Shown: positions 10,822 to 19,897 of the stretch, piece after piece
Layout: each line of letters starts with the position of its first letter
How positions within the stretch are numbered: the first letter of the stretch is position 1
From: Saccharococcus thermophilus
GTDB lineage: Bacteria > Bacillota > Bacilli > Bacillales > Anoxybacillaceae
Assembly (NCBI RefSeq): GCF_011761475.1
Contig: NZ_JAASRS010000001.1
Location: 1,984,001 to 2,048,000, forward strand
Direction: 5' to 3'
Length of the DNA: 64,000 bases
The notes under the pieces: model-generated
Told to the model about the DNA's origin: nothing
Seen by the model: only the letters and a program-made list of their open reading frames with translations
The model's database searches: none
Made by a program: the position numbers and the translations under genes

Positions 10822-10876
10822 CGACTGGTCGTAACAAATATAGATTCATTATAGAAGATTATTGGCAAACTTTCAA
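10822..10876 (-). promoter_or_regulatory. Promoter of the RND exporter with a TetR-type operator candidate
   Basis: On the minus strand, -35 TTGAAA (10871-10876) and -10 TATAAT (10848-10853) are 17 bases apart. The palindrome CGACTGGTCG lies at 10822-10831, about 10 to 20 bases past the expected transcript start, where a bound repressor would block elongation or open-complex formation. The assignment of the nearby TetR protein to this site is inference. Confidence 0.6.
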
Positions 10877-10959
10877 TGAAATGAAAAATAGAAAGTTTAA
10901 ATTTGCTAATAAGAGGAAAAACTATCATCTATCTAAATTTATTTGCGGGGTGTGACAAC

Positions 10960-11595
10960 ATGAAAATAAGACAAGATGCTTGGTCTCACGAGGAAGATGT
11001 CGTGTTGGCGGAAACAGTGCTACGATATATTCGCGAGGGGGGGACGCAGCTTGCCGCATTTGAAGAAGTCGGCAATCGCTTGAACCGGACGGCAGCCGCA
11101 TGCGGGTTCCGCTGGAACGCCGAAGTGCGAAAACGATATGTTGAAGCGATTGAACTGGCGAAAAAGCAGCGTAAAGAGCGGAAGCGCGCACTAGAAATGG
11201 CCAAAAAACTACAGAAAGAAAGTATTTCACCATCAGCAAACATTTCTTATCAAGGGTCGTCGCCATTTCTCCCTGCTTCGCCGCTCACCCTTGAGCAGTG
11301 CATCGTTTTTTTGCAAACGCTAAAACATGACTACGAACAGGTCGAAGCAATGAAAAAAGAAAATGAACGGTTAAAACAAGAACAAGTACAACTGCAAAAA
11401 CAGCGGGAAGAATTGCAACAAAAATTGGAACGTCTCGAAGCGCATCAATCCACTATTAAAGAAGATTATGAGGCATTAGTAAAAATTATGGAACGTGCCC
11501 GCAAACTCGTTGTGGAAGAAGAGTACGGGGGACCACCAGCCCATATTTTCCGTATGGATAAAAACGGAAATTTAGAACATATTGCCCGTTCTTAA
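10960..11595 (+). CDS. RsfA-family prespore transcription factor
   Basis: The 211-residue protein begins MKIRQDAWSHEEDVVLAE, a Myb/SANT-like DNA-binding domain (to about residue 60) with the family signature FEEVGNRLNRTAAACGFRWN. The C-terminal half is a predicted coiled coil (YEQVEAMKKENERLKQEQ and onward). B. subtilis RsfA is made under sigma-F and modulates sigma-F-dependent genes; YlbO is a close paralogue. I cannot tell the two apart, so no symbol is given. I chose the ATG at 10960 because it is preceded by GCGGGGTG and matches the family N-terminus; an upstream in-frame ATG at 10903 adds unrelated sequence. Confidence 0.87.
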   Translation: MKIRQDAWSHEEDVVLAETVLRYIREGGTQLAAFEEVGNRLNRTAAACGFRWNAEVRKRYVEAIELAKKQRKERKRALEMAKKLQKESISPSANISYQGSSPFLPASPLTLEQCIVFLQTLKHDYEQVEAMKKENERLKQEQVQLQKQREELQQKLERLEAHQSTIKEDYEALVKIMERARKLVVEEEYGGPPAHIFRMDKNGNLEHIARS

Positions 11596-11596
11596 A

Positions 11597-11629
11597 AAAA
11601 CGTCGCAGACTATGGGCTGCGACGTTTTT
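11597..11629. terminator. Bidirectional terminator between rsfA-like gene and tcdA
   Basis: A 12-bp perfect stem (AAAACGTCGCAG) with an eight-base loop has A/T tracts on both sides and lies between the two convergent stop codons; it reaches the tcdA stop. Confidence 0.8.
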
Positions 11630-12393
11630 CAATCTTCTCCGACCCGGTAAATTTTAATATCTTTTAAAAGTTCCCGCACAACGTATGACGCCATGATCAG
11701 CCCTGCCACCGACGGCACAAACGCGTTGGAAGACGGCGGCATTTGCGCCTTGCGGATCGGAGATTGATCATTGCCTACCACTTTGCGGACATCTTCGCGA
11801 ATAACAATCGGCTTCTCATCGGAAAACACAACAGGAATGCCGCGGCGAATGCCTTCTTTGCGCAATTTGGCGCGGATGACTTTCGCGATCGGGTCCGTGT
11901 GCGTTTTCGAGATATCCACGATGCGAAAGCGCGTCGGATCCATTTTATTGGCCGCTCCCATGCTAGAAATAATCGGAATATTGCGCTTTAAGCATTCTTT
12001 CATTAAGTGCACTTTATAGATAATCGTATCGGAAGCATCGATGACAAAATCGAGATCATAGCTAAAAAATTGCTCATACGTCTCTTCCGTATAAAACATT
12101 TGCAGTGCAATCACTTCACATTCCGGATTAATATCGGCGATCCGCTCTTTCATCAATTCAACTTTCGGACGGCCGATCGTCGAAAGAAGTGCATGAATCT
12201 GCCGGTTAATATTCGTGATATCGACATTGTCCCGGTCAACAAGAACGAGACGTCCGATGCCGGAACGGGCCAGCGCCTCCACCGCAAAAGAGCCGACTCC
12301 CCCAACGCCTAGAACCGCCACTGTTGCTTGTTTTAACTTTTCAAGCCCTTCTTTGCCGATTGCCAATTCATTGCGTGAAAACTGGTGTAGCAT
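11629..12393 (-). CDS. tcdA: tRNA threonylcarbamoyladenosine dehydratase TcdA
   Basis: TcdA is an E1-like enzyme that uses ATP to cyclise t6A37 of ANN-decoding tRNAs to ct6A. The 254-residue protein has the ThiF/MoeB nucleotide-binding motif VAVLGVGGVGSFAVEALARSG (about residues 28-48), the adjacent DRDNVDITNINRQ segment that contacts ATP, and the TcdA-type C-terminal half. Start ATG after GGAGAGG. The position next to aspS matches B. subtilis yrvM. Confidence 0.92.
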   Translation of the reverse strand: MLHQFSRNELAIGKEGLEKLKQATVAVLGVGGVGSFAVEALARSGIGRLVLVDRDNVDITNINRQIHALLSTIGRPKVELMKERIADINPECEVIALQMFYTEETYEQFFSYDLDFVIDASDTIIYKVHLMKECLKRNIPIISSMGAANKMDPTRFRIVDISKTHTDPIAKVIRAKLRKEGIRRGIPVVFSDEKPIVIREDVRKVVGNDQSPIRKAQMPPSSNAFVPSVAGLIMASYVVRELLKDIKIYRVGED

Positions 12394-12495
12394 CGATATC
12401 CTCTCCGTCGCTTTAATGTGATTTCCATACCGCTTTTTATCCTACAATAATCGGCGCTTTATTTTCAATCACATTTTTATGCCAGCAAAACAAAA

Positions 12496-12525
12496 CCCTA
12501 TGTAAAGAACAGCCTTTACATAGGG
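12496..12525 (-). terminator. Terminator downstream of 6S RNA
   Basis: A 12-bp perfect stem (CCCTATGTAAAG) with a six-base loop is followed on the minus strand by TTTTGTTTTG. Confidence 0.8.
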
Positions 12526-12554
12526 AAGTAGTCGAGCATATATAGCAAAGCTTG

Positions 12555-12748
12555 TTATGTCAGTCCCAATCGTGCCGTCGATGCCTTCGTTTTGAACCCG
12601 CTCCAAGCAGGTGGGTGCCCTGTCCCAAGGTTTGCACTTCCTCGCACGGGGAGGCATGTACGCCGCTTGGAAACCCCGGGCTCCCGTATAACTTATTGTT
12701 CGGTCAAAACAATAGGTTATACGACGAACACATCAGGACTATTTTTAT
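12555..12748 (-). ncRNA. ssrS: 6S RNA (SsrS/BsrA), RNA polymerase inhibitor
   Basis: The minus strand of this gene-free stretch reads as a Bacillus 6S RNA. The start AGTCC-TGATGTG near 12742 can pair with GGGACT near 12562 to close the long hairpin, and the conserved Firmicute segment GGGACAGGGCACCCACCTG is present on the 3' side. 6S RNA mimics an open promoter and sequesters housekeeping RNA polymerase holoenzyme. It lies between aspS and tcdA, the same place as bsrA in B. subtilis. Ends are estimated from the promoter upstream and the terminator downstream; processing could trim either. Confidence 0.85.
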
Positions 12749-12755
12749 TTCTTTC

Positions 12756-12784
12756 ATTGTATCATATATTTTATCACTTGTGAA
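12756..12784 (-). promoter_or_regulatory. Promoter of 6S RNA
   Basis: On the minus strand -35 TTCACA (12779-12784) and -10 TACAAT (12756-12761) are separated by 17 bases, placing the start near 12748. Confidence 0.65.
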
Positions 12785-12835
12785 CCTTCCCGCCTACACG
12801 CTTTTTTATAATTAGAGCAATAAAACAGCCGCTGC

Positions 12836-14617
12836 TTACTCTTCTTTTTTCCATTGGACCGCTAAATGCAATTCTTCTAGCTGCTGCTCGCTGACTGGGC
12901 TAGGCGCTTCGGTAAGCAGACAGCTAGCGCTCGCCGTTTTTGGAAACGCGATTGTATCGCGCAAGTTGGACCGTCCCGCCAGCAGCATGACAAGGCGGTC
13001 TAAGCCGAGCGCAATGCCGCCATGCGGCGGGGTGCCGTATTCAAACGCTTCAAGCAAGAAGCCAAACTGCGCGCGCGCTTCCTCTTCAGTAAATCCTAAG
13101 GCGCGGAACATCTTTTCTTGCACTTCGCGCTCAAAAATCCGCATCGAACCGCCGCCAAGCTCATAGCCGTTGAGAACAAGGTCATACGCCTGTGCTCTTA
13201 CTTTTTCTGGATTCGTTTCAAGTTTCGGCAAGTCTTCCCGCACCGGCATCGTAAACGGATGATGGGCTGCGTAATAACGCCCTTCTTCCTCGTCATACTC
13301 AAGAAGCGGCCAATCCGTAATCCAAAGGAAATGGAGCTTCGTTTCATCAATTAAATTTAAATCTTTGCCAAGCTTCAGCCGCAGGGCGCCAAGCGCATCG
13401 GCAACCACCGCTTTTTGATCGGCGACAAACAGCAATAAATCTCCTTTTTCCGCTTCTAGTGTTTTTGTAAGTCCTGCTTGCTCTTCTTCGGTGAAAAATT
13501 TCGCAATCGGCCCTTTCAGTCCGTCTTCCTCCACTTTCAACCATGCCAGCCCTTTTGCGCCGTAGCGGGCGACAAATTCGGCCAACCCATCAATATCCTT
13601 TCGGGAATACTGATCTGCCGCGCCTTTTACATTGATCGCCTTTACTTGTCCGCCGTTAGCGACAGCTCCAGCAAACACTTTGAATGAAGAATTCTTCACA
13701 ATTTCTGATACATCGACAAGCTCTAAACCAAAACGTGTATCCGGCTTGTCCGAACCGTAACGGCTCATCGCCTCATCATACGACATGCGCGGGAACGGAA
13801 GAGAAACATCGATTCCTTTTGCCGTTTTGACAACGTGGGCCATCATTCGTTCCGTTAAATCCATAATCTCTTCTTGGCTCATAAACGATGTTTCGATATC
13901 GATCTGCGTAAACTCCGGCTGCCGGTCGGCGCGCAAATCTTCATCGCGGAAACAACGGGCAATTTGATAATACCGCTCAAATCCGGCAACCATTAACAAT
14001 TGCTTAAATATTTGCGGCGACTGCGGCAGCGCATAAAATTCGCCTGGATGAACGCGGCTTGGCACTAAGTAGTCGCGTGCGCCTTCTGGCGTGCTTTTCG
14101 TTAAAATCGGCGTTTCCACTTCTAAAAACCCTTCGCTGTCTAAAAAGTCGCGGATCGCTTTCGTCACCCGATGGCGAAGCTGCAACGTGCGGAACATCAC
14201 CGGGCGGCGCAAATCTAAATAGCGATACTTCAAGCGCACTTCTTCAGCAACGTCTGTTTGGTCAGAAATAACAAACGGCGGTGTTTTCGCTTCGTTAATG
14301 ACCGTAATTCGCTCTGCTTGAATTTCAATTTTGCCGGTTGGAATGTTCGGGTTGACGGTTCCTTCCGCGCGGGCGACGACGGTGCCCTCTATGCTCAATA
14401 CATATTCGTTCCGCACTTTTTCCGCAACAGCCAGCGCTTCCGGCGATACTTCCGGGCTGAAGACGACTTGCACGATGCCCGTTCGGTCACGAAGATCAAT
14501 GAAAATGAGCCCGCCAAGGTCGCGGCGCTTTTGCACCCAGCCTTTGAGCACCACTTTTTCGCCAATCGCTTTTTCCGTGATTTCCCCGCAATAATAGGTC
14601 CTGCCAAACATGCTCAT
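12836..14617 (-). CDS. aspS: Aspartyl-tRNA synthetase
   Basis: AspS charges tRNA-Asp. The 593-residue protein is of the bacterial class IIb type: an N-terminal OB anticodon-binding domain (residues 1-110; [18 protein letters not shown]), the class II core with motif 2 ([18 protein letters not shown]), the bacterial GAD insertion, and motif 3 near the C-terminus ([15 protein letters not shown]). Start ATG at 14617 after GGAGGGGC. It lies seven bases after hisS, so the two synthetases share one transcript controlled by the T-box upstream of hisS. Confidence 0.97.
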   Translation of the reverse strand: MSMFGRTYYCGEITEKAIGEKVVLKGWVQKRRDLGGLIFIDLRDRTGIVQVVFSPEVSPEALAVAEKVRNEYVLSIEGTVVARAEGTVNPNIPTGKIEIQAERITVINEAKTPPFVISDQTDVAEEVRLKYRYLDLRRPVMFRTLQLRHRVTKAIRDFLDSEGFLEVETPILTKSTPEGARDYLVPSRVHPGEFYALPQSPQIFKQLLMVAGFERYYQIARCFRDEDLRADRQPEFTQIDIETSFMSQEEIMDLTERMMAHVVKTAKGIDVSLPFPRMSYDEAMSRYGSDKPDTRFGLELVDVSEIVKNSSFKVFAGAVANGGQVKAINVKGAADQYSRKDIDGLAEFVARYGAKGLAWLKVEEDGLKGPIAKFFTEEEQAGLTKTLEAEKGDLLLFVADQKAVVADALGALRLKLGKDLNLIDETKLHFLWITDWPLLEYDEEEGRYYAAHHPFTMPVREDLPKLETNPEKVRAQAYDLVLNGYELGGGSMRIFEREVQEKMFRALGFTEEEARAQFGFLLEAFEYGTPPHGGIALGLDRLVMLLAGRSNLRDTIAFPKTASASCLLTEAPSPVSEQQLEELHLAVQWKKEE

Positions 14618-14624
14618 GCCCCTC

Positions 14625-15896
14625 CTATGCTAATCGTTCTTTTAAGAAATCGATCAATGACGGCAACGGTACTTCCGTTTGTTCCCCTGTACTCATTTCT
14701 TTTATATTGATGACATTTTTGGCGAGCTCATCGTCGCCAAGAATCGCCACAAATTTTGCGTTTAACCGGTCAGCCGCTTTCAGCTGCCCCTTTACTTTCC
14801 GGTCTTGGTAGTCTTTATCGGCGATCATTCCCGCTTTGCGCAGTTGATTTACTAATAATACAGACTCTCCTTTTGCCTTTTCGCCAACAGCCACGACATA
14901 ACAATCAATTCCTTCACGAACCGGCAAAGCGATTCCTTCCGCCGCCAACGCGGCCAGAAGCCGCTCGATGCTAAGGGCAAAGCCAATGCCCGGCGTTTCC
15001 GGTCCGCCGATTTCCTGCACGAGCCCATTGTAACGGCCGCCGCCGCATAATGTCGTAATGGCGCCGAACCCTTCGGCATCGCTCATAATTTCAAATGTCG
15101 TATGGTTGTAATAATCCAACCCGCGCACAAGGCGCGCGTCTACTTCAAACGGAATGCCCAATTTCGTCAAGTACGATTTTACTTTTTCAAAATACTGGCG
15201 CGATTCCTCGTTTAAATAATCAAGGATGGACGGTGCTGTCGCCATCAACTCATGATCTCGGTCTTTTTTGCAGTCAAGGATGCGAAGCGGATTTTTCTCG
15301 AGACGCACTTGGCAGTCTTCGCAAAGTTCATGAATCCGGCTTTGGAAATGATCGATTAACGCTTGGCGGTGCGCTTTGCGGCTTTCGGCATCCCCAAGGC
15401 TGTTAATCACTAATTTTAATTGCTTTAATCCTAATGTTTGGTATAGTTCCATCGCCAACGCAATCACTTCCGCGTCCATCGCCGGATCATTGCTGCCGAG
15501 CGCCTCGACGCCGAATTGTACAAATTGGCGGAACCGTCCAGCCTGCGGCCGTTCATAGCGGAACATCGGCCCTATGTAATACAGCTTCACCGGCTGATTT
15601 GGATCGCCATACATTTTATGTTCCACAAATGAACGTACAACCGGCGCCGTGCCTTCCGGACGAAGCGTCAAGCTTCTTCCGCCTTTATCTTCAAACGTAT
15701 ACATTTCTTTTTGCACAATATCGGTCGTATCGCCGACCCCGCGCAAAAACAGCTCCGTATGTTCAAAAATCGGCGTGCGGATTTCATGATAATTGTAACG
15801 CTCGCAAATATCGCGGGCGATCTTTTCAATATACTGCCACTTTTCAACTTGACCAGGCAAAATATCTTGCGTTCCTCTAGGAATTTGAAAAGCCAT
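14625..15896 (-). CDS. hisS: Histidyl-tRNA synthetase
   Basis: HisS charges tRNA-His. The 423-residue length is typical. Visible are class II motif 1 (around the [11 protein letters not shown] segment), motif 2 ([17 protein letters not shown]), the two histidine-specific motifs LVRGLDYY and AGGRYN-like CGGGRYNGL, motif 3 ([11 protein letters not shown]), and the C-terminal anticodon-binding domain. Start ATG follows AAAGGAGG. It is the first gene of hisS-aspS, directly behind a T-box leader. Confidence 0.97.
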   Translation of the reverse strand: MAFQIPRGTQDILPGQVEKWQYIEKIARDICERYNYHEIRTPIFEHTELFLRGVGDTTDIVQKEMYTFEDKGGRSLTLRPEGTAPVVRSFVEHKMYGDPNQPVKLYYIGPMFRYERPQAGRFRQFVQFGVEALGSNDPAMDAEVIALAMELYQTLGLKQLKLVINSLGDAESRKAHRQALIDHFQSRIHELCEDCQVRLEKNPLRILDCKKDRDHELMATAPSILDYLNEESRQYFEKVKSYLTKLGIPFEVDARLVRGLDYYNHTTFEIMSDAEGFGAITTLCGGGRYNGLVQEIGGPETPGIGFALSIERLLAALAAEGIALPVREGIDCYVVAVGEKAKGESVLLVNQLRKAGMIADKDYQDRKVKGQLKAADRLNAKFVAILGDDELAKNVINIKEMSTGEQTEVPLPSLIDFLKERLA

Positions 15897-15921
15897 AACA
15901 AACCTCCTTTGCCAAAATAAA

Positions 15922-16190
15922 AACGCCCTTGTTCCCTATAAACGATAGGGACGAGAGCGTTGTTCCCGTGGTGCCACCCTAATTGAAGCAAAAAAAGCTT
16001 CCACTTGTTACCGATAACGCGAGATCGCGTTCCCTTTTACTGGCGCCATGCACGTTCAAAGGGAAACCTACGGAGTGTCTTTCGTTAAGTCATCATGGAG
16101 AAATGCTTCCAGCCTCAGGCATTTCCTCTCTGGCCATGTGTATTCTTAACTACTTTTCTCCGTCATTGGTTGTTCATATGTATAATTTTT
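15922..16190 (-). promoter_or_regulatory. T-box riboswitch of the hisS-aspS operon
   Basis: The leader contains the T-box sequence AGGGTGGCACCACGGGAAC (15963-15981) and, overlapping it, a terminator stem of about 17 bp (15922-15939 with 15945-15961) followed by TTTTATTTT on the minus strand. Upstream is a Stem I with the AGTA/GAA loop-E signature. After AACGAAA comes GACAC (16075-16079), the position of the specifier. Uncharged tRNA would stabilise the antiterminator and switch on synthetase expression. GACAC holds both GAC (Asp) and CAC (His), in overlapping registers, matching the two enzymes encoded. Confidence 0.9.
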
Positions 16191-16197
16191 ATAACTT

Positions 16198-16226
16198 ATG
16201 TTACGAATGAAACGGCATTTTGTCAA
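16198..16226 (-). promoter_or_regulatory. Promoter of the hisS-aspS T-box transcript
   Basis: On the minus strand -35 TTGACA (16221-16226) is a perfect consensus, 17 bases from -10 TAACAT (16198-16203), giving a start near 16190. Confidence 0.7.
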
Positions 16227-16243
16227 GGAGAAATTCATTGTTC

Positions 16244-16420
16244 TTAGGAACGAAAAATTTGTTTTTTAAGTTTTTGTACGTCTCTTAGCGTCAAACCAAA
16301 CTCAGACGCTAATTCAAAGGCGGTATATTCCGCCTCCTTTCTCATAAATTCGTGAAAATCGACATGAAATAATTCGCTTGCCTTGCGATGGGCAAACTCT
16401 CCTTTCGCGCTATGCCGCAT
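16244..16420 (-). CDS. Small protein with a putative helix-turn-helix, unknown function
   Basis: A 58-residue basic protein. The C-terminal half (EYTAFELASEFGLTLRDVQKL) has the spacing of a helix-turn-helix, but no wing or second domain is present. A start at 16429 is possible; I prefer ATG 16420, nine bases after AGGAAGG. It lies on the minus strand immediately upstream of the T-box promoter, where other Bacillaceae also keep a tiny gene. I do not recognise a characterised homologue. Confidence 0.6.
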   Translation of the reverse strand: MRHSAKGEFAHRKASELFHVDFHEFMRKEAEYTAFELASEFGLTLRDVQKLKKQIFRS

Positions 16421-16497
16421 TTTCTTCATCCTTCCTCATTGGAAATTCGTCGCGTCCGTTTGTTTTATTCTTTCCTATTTCGGCAAAAAATAAAATA

Positions 16498-16533
16498 AAA
16501 AAACGGGTGAACATTATTAGTTCCCCGTTTTTT
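16498..16533 (-). terminator. Terminator of rel-dtd
   Basis: A stem AAAAACGGGG-AAC paired with GTTCACCCGTTTTT and a seven-base loop overlaps the dtd stop codon and is followed by TTTTATTTTATTTT on the minus strand. Confidence 0.75.
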
Positions 16534-16972
16534 CCTTGCTTTCGACAATGAGTGTCACCGGACCGTCATTAATGAGTTCTACTTCCATCATTGCACCAAA
16601 TTTTCCTGTTTCGACGCGAATCCCTTTCTGCCGCAGCGCCTCGTTCAGTGCTTCGTACAACGGCAGCGCATGATCTGGTCTTGCGGCTTCCATAAAATTC
16701 GGCCGCCGCCCTTTTCGGCAATCGCCGTATAACGTAAACTGCGAAACAGATAAAATATCGCCGCCGATATCCAACACAGAAAGATTCATTTTTCCCGTTT
16801 CATCTTCAAAAATACGCAAATGGGCGATTTTATCGGCGATAAAGGCGACATCTTCGATCGTATCGCTATGGGTGACGCCGACAAGCAGGACAAGACCGTG
16901 CCCGATCGCCCCGACCACTTCTCCATTCACCGTTACTTTTGCTTTCTTCGCTCGCTGCACGACTACTTTCAT
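16517..16972 (-). CDS. dtd: D-aminoacyl-tRNA deacylase
   Basis: Dtd hydrolyses D-amino acids wrongly attached to tRNA. The 151-residue protein starts [15 protein letters not shown] and has both family motifs, SQFTLYGD (about residues 77-84) and the Gly-cisPro motif NDGPVTL (about residues 135-141), which together exclude L-amino acids. It is 14 bases after rel; the two form an operon as in B. subtilis (rel-yrvI). Confidence 0.96.
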   Translation of the reverse strand: MKVVVQRAKKAKVTVNGEVVGAIGHGLVLLVGVTHSDTIEDVAFIADKIAHLRIFEDETGKMNLSVLDIGGDILSVSQFTLYGDCRKGRRPNFMEAARPDHALPLYEALNEALRQKGIRVETGKFGAMMEVELINDGPVTLIVESKEKTGN

Positions 16973-16986
16973 AAACCGTTTCCTTT

Positions 16987-19185
16987 CTAGTTATTCATGA
17001 TTCGCTGTACCGAGTAAATATCTGGTATTTGTTTAATACGGTCGACCACCTTTTGCAAATGGCTGACATTGCGAATCGCAATCGTCATATTAATCGTGGC
17101 GATTTTATTGCGGTGATCGGATCTGCCGGAAACAGCCGAAATATCTGTTTTTGTTTCATTCACCGCCTGCAACACTTCATTGAGCAGGCCGCGGCGGTCA
17201 AAACCGGTAATTTCAATGTCCACGTTATATTCGCGGCTTGTGTTTGCGTCGCTTTCCCATTCGACCGAAATTAAGCGGTCGGCCGCTTCTTCCGTCTGCA
17301 CGTTAGGACAATCGACGCGATGGACGGAAACGCCCCGTCCTCTTGTAATAAAACCGATAATTTCGTCGCCGGGAACCGGGTTGCAACAGCGCGACAGGCG
17401 GATCAGCAAATTGTCCATCCCTTGAACGCGGATGCCGAAATCACGTTTCTTTCCGGCCGGCACTTTTGTTTCCAATATCGTCTCCGCCAATTTTTTTTGC
17501 TGTTCTTCTAAATCACGCTGCTTCCGCCATTTATCTGTTAAACGGTGAGCAATTTGCGCCGCGGTAATCCCGTGATAACCGACAGCGGCGTACATATCCT
17601 CTTCGTTGGAAAAATTGAATTTCTCCGCAACGCGCTTGACATTTTCTGCCGTTAAAATTTCTTTTACATCAAACCCAAGGCTGCGGACTTCTTTTTCGAC
17701 AAGCTCTCTTCCTTTTTCAATATTTTCTTCCCGTCTTTGCTTTTTGAAAAACTGACGGATTTTATTTTTCGCATGGGATGTCTGCGCCAGCTTCAGCCAA
17801 TCTTGACTTGGTCCGTATGAGTGCTTCGAAGTCAGAATCTCGACAATATCGCCTGTCTGCAACTTGTAATCAAGCGGCACCATTTTGCCGTTGACTTTGG
17901 CGCCGATCGTTTTATTGCCAATTTCCGAATGGATGCGGTAAGCAAAATCAATCGGCACCGAGCCGGCCGGCAATTCGATGACATCTCCTTTTGGCGTAAA
18001 CACAAACACCATGTCGGAGAATAAATCCATCTTCAGCGATTCCATAAATTCTTCCGCGTTGCTTGCATCGTTTTGCCACTCTAAAATTTCCCGGAACCAG
18101 GAAAGCTTTTCTTCGAACGAATTTGGTTTGATTGTCTTCCCTTCTTTATATGCCCAGTGAGCGGCAATCCCAAACTCCGCGATTTGATGCATCTCAAATG
18201 TGCGAATTTGCACTTCAAGCGGCTCGCCTTTTGGACCGATCACGGTCGTATGGAGCGATTGGTACATATTCGGTTTTGGCATCGCAATATAATCTTTGAA
18301 ACGACCCGGCATCGGCTTCCAGCAAGTATGGATAATGCCTAGTACGGCGTAGCAGTCTTTAATGCTGTTGACAATAATGCGGACGGCAAGCAAATCGTAA
18401 ATTTCGTTAAACTGTTTGTTTTGCATGACCATTTTGCGGTAGATGCTGTAAATATGCTTCGGCCGGCCGGAAATTTCACACGGAATCTGAACCTCGTTCA
18501 ACCGTTCACGTACTTCCTGAATCACTTCTTCCAAATATTGCTCGCGTTCGGCCCGCTTTTTCTTCATTAAGTTCACGATGCGGTAGTATTGCTGCGGATT
18601 TAAGTAGCGAAGAGCGGTATCTTCCAGTTCCCATTTAATTTTGGAAATTCCAAGGCGATGGGCCAACGGTGCGAAAATTTCCAGCGTTTCATTGGCGATG
18701 CGCCGCTGTTTTTCCGCCGGCAAATGTTTCAACGTCCGCATATTGTGAAGGCGGTCCGCTAATTTAATTAAAATGACGCGGATATCTTGCGCCATTGCTA
18801 AAAACATTTTGCGATGGTTTTCCGCTTGCTGTTCTTCCTGAGATTTATATTTAATTTTTCCTAGCTTTGTCACCCCGTTGACAAGCATCGCCACTTCAGC
18901 GCCGAATTCCTGTTCCAAATCCTCTTTTGTCGCCTCTGTATCCTCGACGACGTCATGGAGAAATCCAGCAGCGATCGTGGCAGGATCCATTTTTAGATCC
19001 ACTAAGATCCCTGCGACTTGAATCGGGTGAATAATATACGGTTCCCCCGATTTGCGATATTGATCGCGATGGGCATGTTTCGCAAATTCATACGCCTTTT
19101 TAATAAATTCGACATCTTTTTCCGATAAATAACAGCCCGCTTGTTCAAAGACTTGCTCCGCTGTCAATACTTGTTCATTGGCCAT
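16987..19185 (-). CDS. relA: Bifunctional (p)ppGpp synthetase/hydrolase Rel
   Basis: Rel makes and degrades the stringent-response alarmone (p)ppGpp. The 732-residue protein has all domains in order: HD hydrolase (about 50-150) with FLHDVVEDT and [12 protein letters not shown], synthetase (about 240-350) with [25 protein letters not shown] (about 390-450), a helical/zinc-ribbon region with CCNPVPGD, and C-terminal ACT. The HD metal residues are intact, so both activities are expected, unlike E. coli RelA. Start ATG at 19185 after AAAGGTGAT. Confidence 0.96.
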   Translation of the reverse strand: MANEQVLTAEQVFEQAGCYLSEKDVEFIKKAYEFAKHAHRDQYRKSGEPYIIHPIQVAGILVDLKMDPATIAAGFLHDVVEDTEATKEDLEQEFGAEVAMLVNGVTKLGKIKYKSQEEQQAENHRKMFLAMAQDIRVILIKLADRLHNMRTLKHLPAEKQRRIANETLEIFAPLAHRLGISKIKWELEDTALRYLNPQQYYRIVNLMKKKRAEREQYLEEVIQEVRERLNEVQIPCEISGRPKHIYSIYRKMVMQNKQFNEIYDLLAVRIIVNSIKDCYAVLGIIHTCWKPMPGRFKDYIAMPKPNMYQSLHTTVIGPKGEPLEVQIRTFEMHQIAEFGIAAHWAYKEGKTIKPNSFEEKLSWFREILEWQNDASNAEEFMESLKMDLFSDMVFVFTPKGDVIELPAGSVPIDFAYRIHSEIGNKTIGAKVNGKMVPLDYKLQTGDIVEILTSKHSYGPSQDWLKLAQTSHAKNKIRQFFKKQRREENIEKGRELVEKEVRSLGFDVKEILTAENVKRVAEKFNFSNEEDMYAAVGYHGITAAQIAHRLTDKWRKQRDLEEQQKKLAETILETKVPAGKKRDFGIRVQGMDNLLIRLSRCCNPVPGDEIIGFITRGRGVSVHRVDCPNVQTEEAADRLISVEWESDANTSREYNVDIEITGFDRRGLLNEVLQAVNETKTDISAVSGRSDHRNKIATINMTIAIRNVSHLQKVVDRIKQIPDIYSVQRIMNN

Positions 19186-19232
19186 AGGATCCTATCACCT
19201 TTACGTATAATAAAAATCATGTATTGATTACT

Positions 19233-19261
19233 ATTATCATGAAAAATTTTTTTTATGTAAA
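19233..19261 (-). promoter_or_regulatory. Promoter of rel
   Basis: On the minus strand -35 TTTACA (19256-19261) and -10 GATAAT (19233-19238) are 17 bases apart, about 40 bases upstream of the rel start. Confidence 0.6.
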
Positions 19262-19314
19262 GAGTTATGCAGTACCGTCCGTTTCCATATATAGGAAAAA
19301 ACGTCTAATAAGAA

Positions 19315-19336
19315 AGAGCACTCAGAGAGTGCCCTT
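19315..19336 (-). terminator. Terminator between apt and rel
   Basis: A stem of AAGAGCACTC with GAGTGCCCTT (one mismatch) around a three-base loop separates apt from rel. The stronger T-tract is on the plus strand, but no plus-strand gene ends here, so it more probably ends recJ-apt transcription. Confidence 0.55.
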
Positions 19337-19375
19337 TTTATTTATTGTAGCGAAAGAAGCCAATCATGTCGATGG

Positions 19376-19897
19376 CTAGAATTGCATGAGCGTTAAAACA
19401 TCATAGCCTTCTAGCTTTTTGCGTCCGCCTAGCTCGGTAAGCTCGATTAAAAAGGCAATGCCTGCTACGATGCCGCCAAGCTGTTCAACAAGCTGAATCG
19501 TGGCGCGAATTGTTCCGCCTGTCGCCAATAGGTCATCGGTAATCAGCACCCGCTGCCCCGGCTTAATTGCGTCTTTATGCATGGTCAGCACATCTTTTCC
19601 ATATTCTAGACCGTATTCGACACGAACTACCTCCCGCGGCAATTTGCCTTCCTTGCGCACTGGGGCAAATCCGACTCCAAGGGCGTACGCAACCGGACAG
19701 CCGATAATAAATCCGCGTGCTTCCGGACCGACAACAATATCGATTTTCTTTTCGCGCGCATACTCCACAATTTGGTCTGTCGCATATTTATACGCTTCGC
19801 CTTTATCCATTAACGTCGTAATATCTTTAAACATAATCCCCGGTTTTGGGAAGTCAGGAACAATCGTAATATATTGTTTTAATTGTTTTAAGTCCAT
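19376..19897 (-). CDS. apt: Adenine phosphoribosyltransferase
   Basis: Apt salvages adenine to AMP using PRPP. The PRPP-binding motif is [15 protein letters not shown] and the family signature region [17 protein letters not shown] is intact. I place the start at ATG 19897, overlapping the recJ stop as TAATG with GAGGAGG ten bases upstream; this gives 173 residues, the family length, starting [11 protein letters not shown] longer frame to 19948 adds residues coded within recJ. Translational coupling to recJ is likely. Confidence 0.95.
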   Translation of the reverse strand: MDLKQLKQYITIVPDFPKPGIMFKDITTLMDKGEAYKYATDQIVEYAREKKIDIVVGPEARGFIIGCPVAYALGVGFAPVRKEGKLPREVVRVEYGLEYGKDVLTMHKDAIKPGQRVLITDDLLATGGTIRATIQLVEQLGGIVAGIAFLIELTELGGRKKLEGYDVLTLMQF

